Shown here piece after piece: positions 1-5,676 of a stretch of 5,683 nucleotides of DNA (the stretch's first letter is position 1; each line of letters opens with the position of its first letter). The stretch comes from Flavobacteriales bacterium (GTDB lineage: Bacteria; Bacteroidota; Bacteroidia; UBA10329), in the NCBI GenBank assembly GCA_003456455.1, contig DMRV01000457.1, positions 1 to 5,683 on the forward strand. The letters run 5' to 3'. A model generated the notes under the pieces. The model did not search any database. It was not told the origin of the DNA and saw only the letters and a program-made list of their open reading frames with translations. A program made the translations under genes and the position numbers.

Positions 1-1
1 T

Positions 2-184
2 AAGCGAGTTGATGCCACTCACACCACTTTAGATTACTACTTCCACGGGGATCCCGGAGGAAATATTCCTTCTTGGTTGGCCAATTCTGTTGTGGAAGAA
101 AACCCCCTAAAGCTTCTTCAGAATTTTCACGATTTGGTGAAGTTGGAGCGATATCAGGGTAAGAAGTTCGCCTTCATTAAATAA
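2..184 (+). CDS. C-terminal end of a START-type lipid-binding domain protein (partial, 5' end outside window)
   Basis: An open frame runs from the window edge to a TAA stop at 182-184 and gives the last 60 residues of a protein whose start is not in the window. The segment D-P-G-G-N-I-P-S-W-L-A-N (about residues 18-29 of the fragment), followed by an amphipathic stretch of the form NPLKLLQNFHDLVKLERYQ, matches the usual end of START/polyketide-cyclase-like folds. There a DPGG-x-IP-x-W-x-x-N turn leads into the long C-terminal helix that closes the lipid pocket. START proteins bind or carry a hydrophobic ligand such as a sterol, phospholipid or fatty acyl compound. The gene reads in the same direction as the operon downstream. 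A clear promoter lies between them, so it may be a separate unit. The assignment rests on one motif and on position, and the ligand cannot be inferred. Confidence 0.7.
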   Translation, partial: KRVDATHTTLDYYFHGDPGGNIPSWLANSVVEENPLKLLQNFHDLVKLERYQGKKFAFIK

Positions 185-200
185 GTTTTCTCAAAAAAGC

Positions 201-230
201 TTGTCGGTTTAAAAACTGTATTTACATTTG
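201..230 (+). promoter_or_regulatory. Bacteroidota-type promoter of the tetR-family gene
   Basis: TTG at 201-203 and TACATTTG at 223-230 are separated by 19 bp. This is an exact match to the TAnnTTTG -7 box, with the TTG-type -33 element at the usual distance for Bacteroidota primary-sigma promoters. Transcription would start around 236-238, inside the operator-like palindrome, leaving a leader of only about 12 nt before the ATG at 250. The position is ideal for repression by a protein bound at 230-248. Confidence 0.7.
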
Positions 231-249
231 TAAGTGATTACTCACTACG
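230..249 (+). promoter_or_regulatory. Operator 1: imperfect palindrome, probable TetR binding site (autoregulation)
   Basis: The sequence contains AGTGA-TTAC-TCACT (5-bp arms, 4-bp spacer) within GTAAGTGATTACTCACTACG. The left 12 bases, TGTAAGTGATTA at 229-240, are repeated exactly at 789-800. The right arm reads TCACTAC where perfect symmetry would give TCACTTAC, so one T is missing. The site abuts the -7 box, covers the expected transcription start and ends next to the ATG of the TetR gene. This is a typical arrangement for negative autoregulation. Binding by the adjacent regulator is inferred. Confidence 0.7.
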
Positions 250-771
250 ATGACGGAGAAACAAGAAAGCATCCTTAAAGCAGCGTTGATGCTCTTTGCT
301 ACGCAAGGCTACGCTTCTACTCCTACAAGCAAGGTGGCTAAAGCCGCTGGCGTAAGCGAGGGATTAATCTTTCGTCATTTCGGAAACAAGGAAGGGTTAC
401 TGAATGCCATTTTGGAAATGGCTAGTCAAGCCATGGAGCAGAAAATGGCCACGGTAGTTATGGCGCCTAGCCCGAAAGAAATACTTACCCGATTGTTTGA
501 AATGCTGTTCTCTATTCAAGAAAGTGAGCATGAAATGTGGAAATTGGTCTATGCGCTGAAATGGCAAACAGACAGTTATGATGAATCGAAATACGCATCT
601 CTAAAATTAGTGTTGAGCAATGCGTTTGAAAAGCTTGGGTACGAAGATCCAGCGGCTGAAACGGAATTGGTTTTTATGATTATGGATGGAGTCGCAACAT
701 CATTTCTTCTGCATCCACCAGAGAACAAATCCGACATATTGAAAGCACTCAAAATCAAATACGAACTCTAA
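250..771 (+). CDS. TetR/AcrR-family transcriptional repressor
   Basis: The predicted protein has 173 residues, slightly shorter than the usual 190-220 of the family. Residues 5-52 form the conserved N-terminal DNA-binding domain: a first helix (ESILKAALMLFATQGY), then the helix-turn-helix around residues 26-45 (TSKVAKAAGVSEGLIFRHF) and the typical F-x-N-K-E-x-L-L that follows. The remainder (about 55-173) is helical and poorly conserved, as expected for the ligand-binding and dimerisation domain, so the inducer cannot be read from it. The ATG at 250 is favoured because it gives the standard N-terminal length before the first helix. No Shine-Dalgarno sequence precedes it. Operator-like palindromes stand immediately before this gene and again 18 bp after its stop, just before the next gene. 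The protein therefore probably represses itself and the five-gene operon downstream. The family call is secure; the regulon is inferred. Confidence 0.93.
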   Translation: MTEKQESILKAALMLFATQGYASTPTSKVAKAAGVSEGLIFRHFGNKEGLLNAILEMASQAMEQKMATVVMAPSPKEILTRLFEMLFSIQESEHEMWKLVYALKWQTDSYDESKYASLKLVLSNAFEKLGYEDPAAETELVFMIMDGVATSFLLHPPENKSDILKALKIKYEL

Positions 772-789
772 AAAAATTTTACCATCTAT

Positions 790-809
790 GTAAGTGATTA
801 AACACTTAC
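790..809 (+). promoter_or_regulatory. Operator 2: near-perfect palindrome in front of the five-gene operon
   Basis: GTAAGTGATTAAACACTTAC is an inverted repeat with perfect 7-bp arms (GTAAGTG / CACTTAC) and a 6-bp spacer. It shares its left half with operator 1, and together the two suggest an ideal site GTAAGTGA-N4-TCACTTAC. It lies between the TetR stop (771) and the ATG of the next gene (828). A promoter here is less clear than the first: CATCTATG at 783-790 sits in the equivalent -7 position but matches TAnnTTTG only partly, and no TTG lies at the right distance upstream. The operon may therefore rely on a weak local promoter, on read-through from the first promoter, or on both. Confidence 0.72.
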
Positions 810-827
810 TAATAAGACTAGCAGAAA

Positions 828-1892
828 ATGAAAACAATAGATAAGTCAAAACCAGTATTAGTGACAGGCGCCAACGGATACGTGGCCAGTTGGTTAGTAA
901 AGAAGCTCTTAGATGAAGGCCTTACCGTTCATGCAGCGGTAAGAAATCCAAACAACGAAAAGAAGATTGCTCACTTGAACAAACTTGCTAAGGGTTCAAA
1001 AGGAACGTTGAAATTCTTCTCCGGTGATCTCATGAAACTAGGTTCTTATAAAGAGGGAATGGAAGGTTGCGAGTTGGTTTACCATACGGCTTCTCCATTC
1101 ACATCTAACTATAAAGACGCACAAAAAGAGCTAATTGACCCTGCGGTAAACGGAACAGCAAATGTGCTGAACAGCGCCAAAGAAGTTGAATCAGTTAAAC
1201 GTGTGGTTGTAACGAGTAGTTGTGCGGCCATTTACACGGATTGCATAGATTCTGTAAATGCTCCGGGTGGTCAATTAACCGAAGCTGTTTGGAATACAAC
1301 CGCGTCCGTTGACTATCAGCCATATTCTTACTCCAAAACATTAGCAGAACAAAAAGCTTGGGAAATTGAGAAGACCCAAGATAGATTTGATGTAGTTACC
1401 ATCAACATGTGCCTTGTTCTTGGACCTCCATTGAATGCAGGTGCTCCTTCGGAAAGCATGGACCTACTGAAAATGTTTGGAGACGGACAGATGAAAATGG
1501 GCGCTCCGAAAATCGGGATGGGAATTGTAGATGTACGAGATGTTGCTGAATCGCATTTCAGGGCTGGATTCACACCGGAAGCAAAAGGACGATACATTAC
1601 AGCAGCACACAACTCCAATTTCCTGGAAATGGGTCAAGCATTGGCTACTAAATACGGAGACACGTTTCCGTTGCCGAAGAAAGCCCTTCCGAAGTGGTTG
1701 TTGATGTTGATCGGACCAGTCACCAACAAGCTTTTTACTAGACGTTTTATTCGAAACAATGTCAACATTCCGTGGAACGCAGATAATTCAAAGATTAAGA
1801 AAGAGCTAGGCATGACATTCCGACCATTGCAAGAAACAATGGAAGATTCGTTTCAAGTGCTGATTGATGAAGGAATACTAACTGCCAAATAA
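828..1892 (+). CDS. NAD(P)-dependent extended SDR, dihydroflavonol 4-reductase / cinnamoyl-CoA reductase-like
   Basis: The 354-residue protein is an extended short-chain dehydrogenase/reductase. It has the N-terminal nucleotide-binding motif T13-G-A-N-G-Y-V-A20 (TGxxGxxA), Arg39 after the second strand (AAVRN, a position that usually favours NADPH), G66-D67-L68, and the catalytic set S130/S131 (VVTSS), Y166 and K170 (YSYSK, then TLAEQKAW). V234-D-V-R-D-V-A240 is the conserved substrate-domain motif of the DFR/CCR/3-beta-HSD-like branch. Such enzymes reduce a ketone, aldehyde or thioester-derived carbonyl, or oxidise an alcohol, in the cytoplasm. The plant names do not imply flavonoid chemistry here, and the substrate is unknown. 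It is the first gene after operator 2 and is followed after 6 bp by a second SDR, so the two probably act in one pathway. The ATG at 828 puts the Rossmann motif at the usual depth. No Shine-Dalgarno sequence is evident. Confidence 0.9.
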   Translation: MKTIDKSKPVLVTGANGYVASWLVKKLLDEGLTVHAAVRNPNNEKKIAHLNKLAKGSKGTLKFFSGDLMKLGSYKEGMEGCELVYHTASPFTSNYKDAQKELIDPAVNGTANVLNSAKEVESVKRVVVTSSCAAIYTDCIDSVNAPGGQLTEAVWNTTASVDYQPYSYSKTLAEQKAWEIEKTQDRFDVVTINMCLVLGPPLNAGAPSESMDLLKMFGDGQMKMGAPKIGMGIVDVRDVAESHFRAGFTPEAKGRYITAAHNSNFLEMGQALATKYGDTFPLPKKALPKWLLMLIGPVTNKLFTRRFIRNNVNIPWNADNSKIKKELGMTFRPLQETMEDSFQVLIDEGILTAK

Positions 1893-1898
1893 AAATAG

Positions 1899-2810
1899 AT
1901 GAGTTTTTCATTAGATAAAGTATCCTCACAAAAAGGAAGAATTGCTGTAGTGACTGGCGCCAACACAGGTTTAGGTTTCGAAACAGCTCTTGGCTTGGCT
2001 AGCAAAGAATGCAAAGTGATAATGGCCTGCCGAAACAAAGACAAGGCGGAACAAGCCATGGCCGACATACACGCAGAAGTGCCAAACGCAGATTTAGAAT
2101 TCATCAAACTTGACCTGAACAGTCTTAAATCTGTTAGGGAGTTCGCGAAAACTTATACCGAAAAGTACGACAGACTGAATCTGTTAATCAACAATGCTGG
2201 TCTGATGATTCCACCATTGATGCGGACAGAAGAAGGATTTGAAAGTCAGTTTGGCGTCAATCATTTAGGACACTTTTTACTGACCTACCTGCTGTTTCCC
2301 GCTATCGAGAAAACAGACAACGCACGAGTTGTTTCGCTAAGCAGTATTGCTCATAAAAATGGACGCATTCAGTTTGACGACCCTAATTGGGAAAACTCCT
2401 ATTCTCGCACGGAGGCATACAACCAAAGTAAGGTGGCTTGTTTGATGTTTGCGTATGAACTTCAGCGTAAGTTGAACGATGCTGGGAGCAATGTGATTTC
2501 CGTGGCGGCCCATCCTGGCGTTTCGGATACTGAACTCGGCAGATACGTGCCAAAAGCATTGTATTTCTTGTTTACTCCATTATTGCCGTTTGTAACTCAC
2601 AAACCGAAAAAAGCCGCCTTGCCTACACTGATGGCCGCTCTGGATGAAAACGTAGCTGGCGGAGATTACTATGGCCCAACAGGTTTCAATGAAATGAAAG
2701 GTGAGCCTGGGAAGGCGCCTTCAACCGGCTACTCTAAAAAGAGAGATGAAAGCGAGAAGCTTTGGGAGCTTTCTGAGGATTTAACTCAAGAAAAATTTGT
2801 AGTCAAATGA
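1899..2810 (+). CDS. Classical SDR-family oxidoreductase, retinol dehydrogenase / protochlorophyllide reductase-like
   Basis: The 303-residue protein has all classical SDR landmarks: cofactor motif T19-G-A-N-T-G-L-G26 (TGxxxGxG), Arg45 in ACRN suggesting NADPH use, D72-L73 contacting the adenine, N98-N-A-G101, N121-H-L-G-H125 with the structural Asn, catalytic S149 (LSSIAH), and Y174-x3-K178 (YNQSK), followed by H205-P-G207. The spacing and the NHLGHF and LSSxAH signatures place it in the branch with retinol dehydrogenases, WW-domain oxidoreductase and protochlorophyllide reductase-like enzymes. Bacterial members are usually of unknown substrate. It should reduce a carbonyl or oxidise an alcohol on a fairly hydrophobic small molecule. 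It starts 6 bp after the preceding reductase, and its stop codon overlaps the next start (ATGA at 2807-2810), which indicates co-transcription and probably coupled translation. No catalytic residue appears to be missing. Confidence 0.92.
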   Translation: MSFSLDKVSSQKGRIAVVTGANTGLGFETALGLASKECKVIMACRNKDKAEQAMADIHAEVPNADLEFIKLDLNSLKSVREFAKTYTEKYDRLNLLINNAGLMIPPLMRTEEGFESQFGVNHLGHFLLTYLLFPAIEKTDNARVVSLSSIAHKNGRIQFDDPNWENSYSRTEAYNQSKVACLMFAYELQRKLNDAGSNVISVAAHPGVSDTELGRYVPKALYFLFTPLLPFVTHKPKKAALPTLMAALDENVAGGDYYGPTGFNEMKGEPGKAPSTGYSKKRDESEKLWELSEDLTQEKFVVK

Positions 2811-3910
2811 TGTTCGGACTACAGATATTATTCATTGTCTTTCTACCAATAATATTGGTTATGCTTCTATTCCATCCGCAATTTGGTGGACGATTGAAAA
2901 AACATCATAAAGAGGCTTACAGTCGCTCGAAGCATTGGAACGGAAAGGAGTTCGACAATCTGGTTGAAACCACGATGGACGTGGGCTTGAAAACAATGCC
3001 TGGTCTTCTGAAAGCACAATTTACCGATAGAAAAGTCCGAGAGCCTGAAAAGCCAATTCCGATTGTTCCGTTTGATGAGAAAGCTTGGAATGAGGAACCA
3101 GAAACACCAAAATTCATCTGGTACGGGCATTCGGTTGGCCTTTTAAAAATTGGAGGAAAGAACATTCTTATTGATCCAATGCTCGGGCCAGACACATCGC
3201 CCATTGCACCGATGACAACCAAACGATTTTCGGAAAATGCACTTGTAGTTATTGACGCGCTTCCGAAGATTGACGCAGTGCTTTATACGCACGACCATTA
3301 CGATCATATCGACCTGAAAAGCGTCAAGAAACGAATGCCCAAAGTGAACAAATGGTTTGTCGGGATGGGAATTGGTCGGCATTTAGAACGCTGGAAAATT
3401 GCTTCGTCTCAAATCACAGAATTTGATTGGTGGCAAGACATAGATTTTGATGGAGTGAAAATCACCTACACACCATCTCGTCACTTTACTGGTCGTGGCC
3501 CGTTTGACAGACAACAAACCCTTTGGGGAGGTTGGAATTTCAATACTGAAAAACTAAATATCTATTGGTCTGGAGATGGTGGCTACGGAGAACATTTCAA
3601 GGAAATAGGAAAGCGACTTGGTCCATTCGACCATGCCTTTATGGAGAACGGACAATACAACGAACTGTGGCGTCAAATTCATCTGCACCCAGAAGAAAGC
3701 ATACAAGCTGCGTTAGATGTGAATGCGAAAGTTGCCACGCCCGTTCATTGGGCTGGGTTTGCTTTGGCGCTCCATCCGTGGAAAGAGCCGATTGAGAGGT
3801 TTACAACTGAGGCAAAAAATAAAAACCTAGCAGTTTCTACTCCTCAAATTGGAGAGCTACAGATATTAGGCACTGAAAACAGCTCCAATTGGTGGTCCGA
3901 ATTAACCTGA
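2807..3910 (+). CDS. Membrane-anchored MBL-fold metallohydrolase, NAPE-PLD-like
   Basis: The 367-residue protein begins with a strongly hydrophobic segment (about residues 3-22) followed by a basic stretch (RLKKHHK), consistent with one N-terminal membrane anchor and a cytoplasmic catalytic domain. The domain has the metallo-beta-lactamase-fold metal site H162-x-H164-x-D166-H167 (THDHYDH), then H226 (SRHFTGR), D257 (SGDGG) and H314 (TPVHW). The strand before it, W105-Y-G-H-S109 with GGKNILIDP and SPIAP, and the late HWAGFALALHPWKEP segment are characteristic of the N-acyl-phosphatidylethanolamine phospholipase D (NAPE-PLD)/RomA-like branch rather than of antibiotic beta-lactamases. NAPE-PLD cuts N-acyl-phosphatidylethanolamines to N-acylethanolamine and phosphatidic acid; whether this bacterial homologue does so is inference. 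The start overlaps the upstream stop. Tandem ATGs at 2807 and 2810 leave the exact first residue open by one. Confidence 0.88.
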   Translation: MMFGLQILFIVFLPIILVMLLFHPQFGGRLKKHHKEAYSRSKHWNGKEFDNLVETTMDVGLKTMPGLLKAQFTDRKVREPEKPIPIVPFDEKAWNEEPETPKFIWYGHSVGLLKIGGKNILIDPMLGPDTSPIAPMTTKRFSENALVVIDALPKIDAVLYTHDHYDHIDLKSVKKRMPKVNKWFVGMGIGRHLERWKIASSQITEFDWWQDIDFDGVKITYTPSRHFTGRGPFDRQQTLWGGWNFNTEKLNIYWSGDGGYGEHFKEIGKRLGPFDHAFMENGQYNELWRQIHLHPEESIQAALDVNAKVATPVHWAGFALALHPWKEPIERFTTEAKNKNLAVSTPQIGELQILGTENSSNWWSELT

Positions 3911-3924
3911 TGTAATCTCGAAAC

Positions 3925-4959
3925 ATGATTATTACTAAAAGTATAAGTGTCGGAAAAATCATTGCATGGACCGCACCGCATGTGATGTGGCTCGTTGCTG
4001 GGTCTTCAATTATTGCATACCTCTATGCCGCCAATTTCATATCGTTTTCAATCCCGTGGGTAGCCATTTCTATAATTGGTACCGCTGTTGCATTTTACGT
4101 TGGCTTCAAGAATAATCAAGCCTACGACCGAATGTGGGAAGCGCGCAAAATTTGGGGCGGAATTGTGAACGATAGTCGTGCTTGGGGAATGATGGTGGAT
4201 GGGTTTGTGACCAACCTTTTTGTTAAGGACAAACTAGGTGCGGAGGAAATTCAGCAGATTAAAAGGCGACTAATTTATAGACACATTGGATGGTTGTACG
4301 CGCACAGGAGTCAACTTTTGGTTGCAGCACCTTGGGAACACATCAGTCAGGGCGGACATACGGCCAGAACCGCAAAAATGTATCAGGAGAAATTTGGAGT
4401 TGGATTGGTAGATGATGAAGTCACGAAAATTGAATTGAGCCACTTTCTTCCGCCTAACGAATATGACCGTTTAGTTGGATTCAAGAACACAGCCACGCAG
4501 ATAATAAATGAGCAGTCCAGAGACTTATGCACGCTTCGAGAACGGGAGATAATCGAAGATTTCCGTCATATGGAAATGACCAATGTGTTGCGGACCTTCT
4601 ACGAGCTCCAGGGCAAGAATGAAAGGATTAAGAAATTCCCATTACCACGCCAATATGCCAACATGAGTCGGTATTTCGTGGCTATTTTCATCCTGCTACT
4701 TCCCTTTGCCATGATTCCTGAAATGATAAAACTGGGTGAATATGGGGTTTGGCTTTCCGTGCCAATTACAGCATTAATTGGTTGGGTGTATGTTATGATG
4801 GAAATTATTGGCGACTACACTGAAAATCCTTTTCAGGGAATGGCAAATGACATTCCCATGCTTTCGCTTTGTAGAACAATAGAAATAGATTTGTTGGAAA
4901 TGTTAGGTGAAACAAACCTTCCAGCACAGATAGAAGCGAAAAACGATGTTTTAATGTAA
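3925..4959 (+). CDS. Bestrophin-family ion channel protein
   Basis: The 344-residue membrane protein matches bacterial bestrophins (former UPF0187) in length and order of motifs. Hydrophobic segments lie at about residues 17-36, 42-62, 247-268 and 274-295. The signature A56-F-Y-V-G-F61-K-N-N-Q-A-Y-D-R-M-W-E-A-R-K-I-W-G79 ends the second helix and enters the cytosolic domain. NERIKKFPLPRQY (232-244) precedes the third membrane segment, and GDYTENPFQG with NDIPMLSLCRTIEIDL (296-324) forms the conserved C-terminal part. Bestrophins form pentameric channels. Animal members conduct chloride and bicarbonate, some algal ones supply bicarbonate, and a structurally studied Klebsiella member conducts sodium. 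The transported ion here is therefore uncertain, although the carbonic anhydrase gene 30 bp downstream suggests bicarbonate. The gene lies 14 bp after the MBL hydrolase gene. No Shine-Dalgarno sequence is evident. Confidence 0.93.
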   Translation: MIITKSISVGKIIAWTAPHVMWLVAGSSIIAYLYAANFISFSIPWVAISIIGTAVAFYVGFKNNQAYDRMWEARKIWGGIVNDSRAWGMMVDGFVTNLFVKDKLGAEEIQQIKRRLIYRHIGWLYAHRSQLLVAAPWEHISQGGHTARTAKMYQEKFGVGLVDDEVTKIELSHFLPPNEYDRLVGFKNTATQIINEQSRDLCTLREREIIEDFRHMEMTNVLRTFYELQGKNERIKKFPLPRQYANMSRYFVAIFILLLPFAMIPEMIKLGEYGVWLSVPITALIGWVYVMMEIIGDYTENPFQGMANDIPMLSLCRTIEIDLLEMLGETNLPAQIEAKNDVLM

Positions 4960-4989
4960 TTCTAACGCAAACCAAAACCACCACAGATA

Positions 4990-5631
4990 ATGAGTTTATA
5001 CGAAGACGTATTCAAGAATAACGCAAAATGGGTTGAGGAGAAAAAGGCAAGCGATGCTGACTTTTTCGAGCATCTTTCTAAAGGACAAAACCCTGATATA
5101 CTATACATCGGTTGCAGCGATAGCCGCGTAACTGCTGAAGACATGACGGGCGTAGAACCGGGGCAGATGTTTGTTCACCGAAATGTGGCTAACCTAGTTC
5201 CCAATAATGATTCAAGCTCTGCTTCTGTTATCGAATATGCTGTGGCACACCTCAAAGTGAAGCACGTGGTAGTTTGCGGGCATTATTTCTGCGGTGGAGT
5301 AAAAGCAGCTATGGAAGCTGCTGACCTTGGTATTCTTAATCCGTGGTTACGTAACATCAGAGATGTTTACCGAATTCATCGAGATGAGCTGAACGCTATT
5401 TCTGATGAGGGCGAGAAATACAATCGATTGGTAGAGTTGAATGTGGAGGAACAATGCGTGAATGTGATTAAGACTGCCGTTGTGCAGAATGCATACACCA
5501 GTACAGGATATCCACTGGTTCATGGTTGGGTGTTCGATGTGCAATCTGGGAAACTCATTGACCTGAACATCAATTTTGAAGAGAAATTGAAGGATATTCA
5601 AGAAATCTACGACCTCGGTACCGGTAAGTAG
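4990..5631 (+). CDS. Beta-class carbonic anhydrase
   Basis: The 213-residue protein is a complete beta-carbonic anhydrase, which interconverts CO2 and bicarbonate in the cytoplasm using zinc. The zinc ligands are C42 (in GCSDSRV), H98 and C101 (in VCGHYFCGG), and the D44-R46 dyad that positions the catalytic water is present. Other family hallmarks are F61-V-H-R-N-V-A-N-L (61-69), S79-V-I-E-Y-A-V-A (79-86) and the late H178-G-W-V-F-D segment before the last strand. Length and motif spacing fit the bacterial type (about 200-225 residues), and nothing essential is missing. It starts 30 bp after the bestrophin-like channel gene with no terminator between, so the two are probably co-transcribed and functionally linked. 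The ATG at 4990 gives the usual N-terminal helix before the zinc site. The family is certain. Whether it serves pH balance, bicarbonate supply for carboxylases or something specific to this operon is unknown. Confidence 0.97.
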   Translation: MSLYEDVFKNNAKWVEEKKASDADFFEHLSKGQNPDILYIGCSDSRVTAEDMTGVEPGQMFVHRNVANLVPNNDSSSASVIEYAVAHLKVKHVVVCGHYFCGGVKAAMEAADLGILNPWLRNIRDVYRIHRDELNAISDEGEKYNRLVELNVEEQCVNVIKTAVVQNAYTSTGYPLVHGWVFDVQSGKLIDLNINFEEKLKDIQEIYDLGTGK

Positions 5632-5638
5632 TCGGACT

Positions 5639-5676
5639 AACTAAGTATTTGGAGGAGGACTTAGTTCTGCTCCAAA
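5639..5676 (+). terminator. Overlapping inverted repeats after the last gene, possible terminator or processing structure
   Basis: AACTAAGT (5639-5646) pairs perfectly with ACTTAGTT (5659-5666), giving an 8-bp stem with a 12-nt purine-rich loop. A second pair, TTTGGAG (5648-5654) with CTCCAAA (5670-5676), interleaves with the first. The structure starts 7 bp after the carbonic anhydrase stop, where an operon terminator would be expected. No T-run follows on the + strand within the window and the stem is AT-rich, so intrinsic termination is only tentative. Confidence 0.4.

Noticed and set aside
183..203. A possible weak hairpin (AAGTTTT / AAAAGCTT) after the START-like gene as a terminator
   Set aside because: The pairing needs a bulge, is nearly all A-T, and has no proper T-run after it.
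768..781. A-run followed by TTTT after the TetR stop as a terminator
   Set aside because: AAAATTTT is self-complementary but has no GC stem or usable loop, so there is no support for termination between the regulator and the operon.
2867..3382. Several minus-strand open frames of 79-101 codons opposite the MBL hydrolase, and similar ones opposite the TetR, SDR and carbonic anhydrase genes
   Set aside because: All overlap well-supported + strand genes, show no family motifs and have no promoter-like sequence in front. They are antisense shadows.
3565..3795. A 76-codon + strand open frame inside the MBL hydrolase gene
   Set aside because: It lies in another frame fully within a strongly supported gene, its product has no recognisable motif and looks compositionally odd (rich in Arg, Trp and Cys), so it is a shadow frame.
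2807..3910. Antibiotic-degrading metallo-beta-lactamase
   Set aside because: The fold family is shared, but the WYGHS, SRHFTGR and HWAGFALALH segments and the N-terminal anchor fit the NAPE-PLD/RomA-like branch, not the class B beta-lactamases.
5651..5658. GGAGGAGG as a ribosome binding site for a further gene
   Set aside because: No ATG or plausible start with an open frame follows at the right distance within the window, and the other genes here do not use Shine-Dalgarno sites.
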